From contig CAMWXM010000172.1 in NCBI GenBank assembly GCA_947178195.1, positions 1 to 6,185 of the forward strand: a stretch of DNA of 6,185 nucleotides, given 5' to 3'. Origin of the DNA: an uncultured Ruminococcus sp. Lineage in GTDB: Bacteria; Bacillota; Clostridia; Oscillospirales; Ruminococcaceae. Below, one piece after another: positions 5,616 to 6,185 of the stretch; the first letter of the stretch is position 1, and each line of letters begins with the position of its first letter. Under the pieces are notes generated by a model that did no database searches, was not told the DNA's origin, and saw only the letters and a program-made list of their open reading frames with translations. Position numbers and translations under genes: made by a program.

Positions 5616-5787
5616 TTACGTTGAAAACGGCAGGCAGTGGGTGGCTTGCAATGAATGTGAATTTGGAGGTAACGGTGAATTTAACAATTGCAGTACAGGT
5701 AAAAATATTACAGAAAAATACCTGAATCGTGGCTGTTGGGCAGGGATTTTAATAACGGAATTAAATGAAAATGAAGTACATAATTGA
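5587..5787 (+). CDS. Small four-cysteine protein of unknown function
   Basis: A 66-residue frame from ATG at 5587, chosen because AAGGAG at 5574-5579 lies seven bases upstream, although this overlaps the replication gene by 29 bases. In-frame alternatives are ATG 5599 and GTG 5608, the latter with GGAG at 5595-5598. The protein holds C21-x2-C24, C35 and C50, four cysteines that could bind one zinc, with Trp18 and Trp51 close to the first and last. WVACNECEF followed by NNC and GCW looks like a small zinc-ribbon-type fold, but I cannot assign it to a family. There is no membrane segment or signal peptide. Its end overlaps the beginning of the rusA gene in another frame. Function unknown. Confidence 0.65.
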   Translation: MILEMRKVDSYVENGRQWVACNECEFGGNGEFNNCSTGKNITEKYLNRGCWAGILITELNENEVHN

Positions 5788-6125
5788 CGAAATACCGCCC
5801 AGCAATAATAAATTTATTGGTCGGACAAATAACTGGGAATATCAAAATGAAAAAAAAGAGATGGGCTCAGCTTATATGGCTGAAATGCAGACCCAAACCG
5901 TCAGAACCTTTTCAACAAGCAGAAGTTAAATTGACATATTATTTTAAAACCAAAGGCAGAAGAGATCCTGATAATTACAGCGGCAAGTTTATACTTGATG
6001 GTCTTGTAAAGGCAGGTATACTTGCTGATGATAGTTTTAATAATATCAATTTGATATTATGTGGCAAATATGACAAGTACAATCCCAGAACGGAAATTGA
6101 AATTACAGGAGGTAAAAATGACTAA
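5765..6125 (+). pseudogene. rusA: RusA-type Holliday junction resolvase, split by a frameshift at an A8 tract
   Basis: Would cut Holliday junctions made during phage recombination. The N-terminal part reads in one frame from ATG 5765 (or 5771): YIIDEIPPSNNKFIGRTNNW, then EYQNEKK. The rest, from RWAQLIWLKCRPKP onward, is one base away (+1), with the change at the eight A at 5850-5857. The second frame carries the catalytic block RRDPDNYSGKFILDGL followed by LADDS, matching the D-x-D-N...K...D-D pattern of RusA, and ends at 6125. Dropping one A gives a 119-residue protein, close to the 120 of E. coli RusA. Unshifted, the first frame stops at 5927-5929 after 22-23 unrelated residues. The downstream frame alone (from TTG 5784 or ATG 5847) lacks the true N terminus. 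Causes: mutation, sequencing error, or slippage that restores the frame. Confidence 0.85.
5850..5857 (+). other. Run of eight A at the rusA frame break
   Basis: The two rusA frames meet exactly at this homopolymer. Seven A, or loss of one A in the transcript, joins them. It is the kind of tract where polymerases slip and where sequencing errors occur. Confidence 0.75.
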
Positions 6126-6185
6126 ATTCAAAGAAACAATAGAGCGGCTTGAAAGCTTAAAATGGCATTGCAAATCAATGCAGGA
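6118..6185 (+). CDS. Start of an unidentified gene (cut by the window end)
   Basis: An ATG at 6118 preceded by a perfect AGGAGG at 6107-6112, overlapping the rusA stop by eight bases. The 22 complete codons visible read MTKFKETIERLESLKW and a few more residues, including one Cys, and look like the start of an amphipathic helix. The frame is open to the edge. The strong ribosome binding site and overlap style make it a real gene, but too little is visible to name a product. Confidence 0.7.
   Translation, partial: MTKFKETIERLESLKWHCKSMQ

Noticed and set aside
5784..5849. TTG 5784 as the natural start of the resolvase
   Set aside because: The residues it adds do not look like a RusA N terminus, while the other frame gives EIPPSNNKFIGRTN at the right place. 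The true N terminus is in that frame, before the A8 tract.
5931..5936. TTGACA inside rusA as a -35 box
   Set aside because: No TATAAT-like sequence follows at 16-18 bases, and it lies in conserved coding sequence.
1..6185. tRNA genes, insertion sequences, attachment sites
   Set aside because: I saw no cloverleaf-like tRNA sequence, transposase motif, terminal inverted repeats or integrase in the window.

Overview
This window looks like the early (replication and recombination) block of a temperate phage or prophage of a low-GC Firmicute, most likely a gut Clostridia/Ruminococcus-type host. The DNA is AT-rich, all genes lie on the + strand, most have strong AGGAGG-type ribosome binding sites, and most junctions are overlaps or very short gaps. 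The host guess rests on composition and remembered resemblance of the proteins, not on a search.

Layout. 1-308: an uncharacterised 99-aa protein that may begin before the window. 309-449: no intact gene, but a probable decayed small gene with two lesions. 450-632: a small unknown gene, followed by a two-stem hairpin. 714-1836: two adjacent DNA methyltransferases of different families with no restriction endonuclease. 1855-2143: two tiny overlapping genes. 2136-4081: the recombination core, made of a RecT-like annealing-protein candidate, a PD-(D/E)XK (DUF3799-like) nuclease and an ERCC4-type nuclease. 4078-4744: a small conserved phage-type protein and a full-length SSB. 4806-5615: a replisome-organiser/DnaD-like replication protein, preceded by a hairpin and carrying repeats and a C/G hairpin in its linker. 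5587-5787: a small Cys-containing protein. 5765-6125: a RusA-type Holliday junction resolvase split between two frames at a run of eight A. 6118-6185: the start of another gene.

How the genes fit together (inference from families and order). The replication protein would start phage replication by recruiting host helicase machinery. SSB would coat the exposed strands. The nuclease/annealing pair would drive homologous pairing. RusA would cut the junctions formed, if it is expressed intact. The methyltransferases probably protect phage DNA from host restriction or alter host/phage methylation.

I do not see a clearly new system. The items most worth a second look are the frame-split rusA at the A8 tract, the Asn in place of Asp in the ERCC4 nuclease motif, the possible origin inside the replication gene, two intergenic hairpins and the doubly broken small gene.
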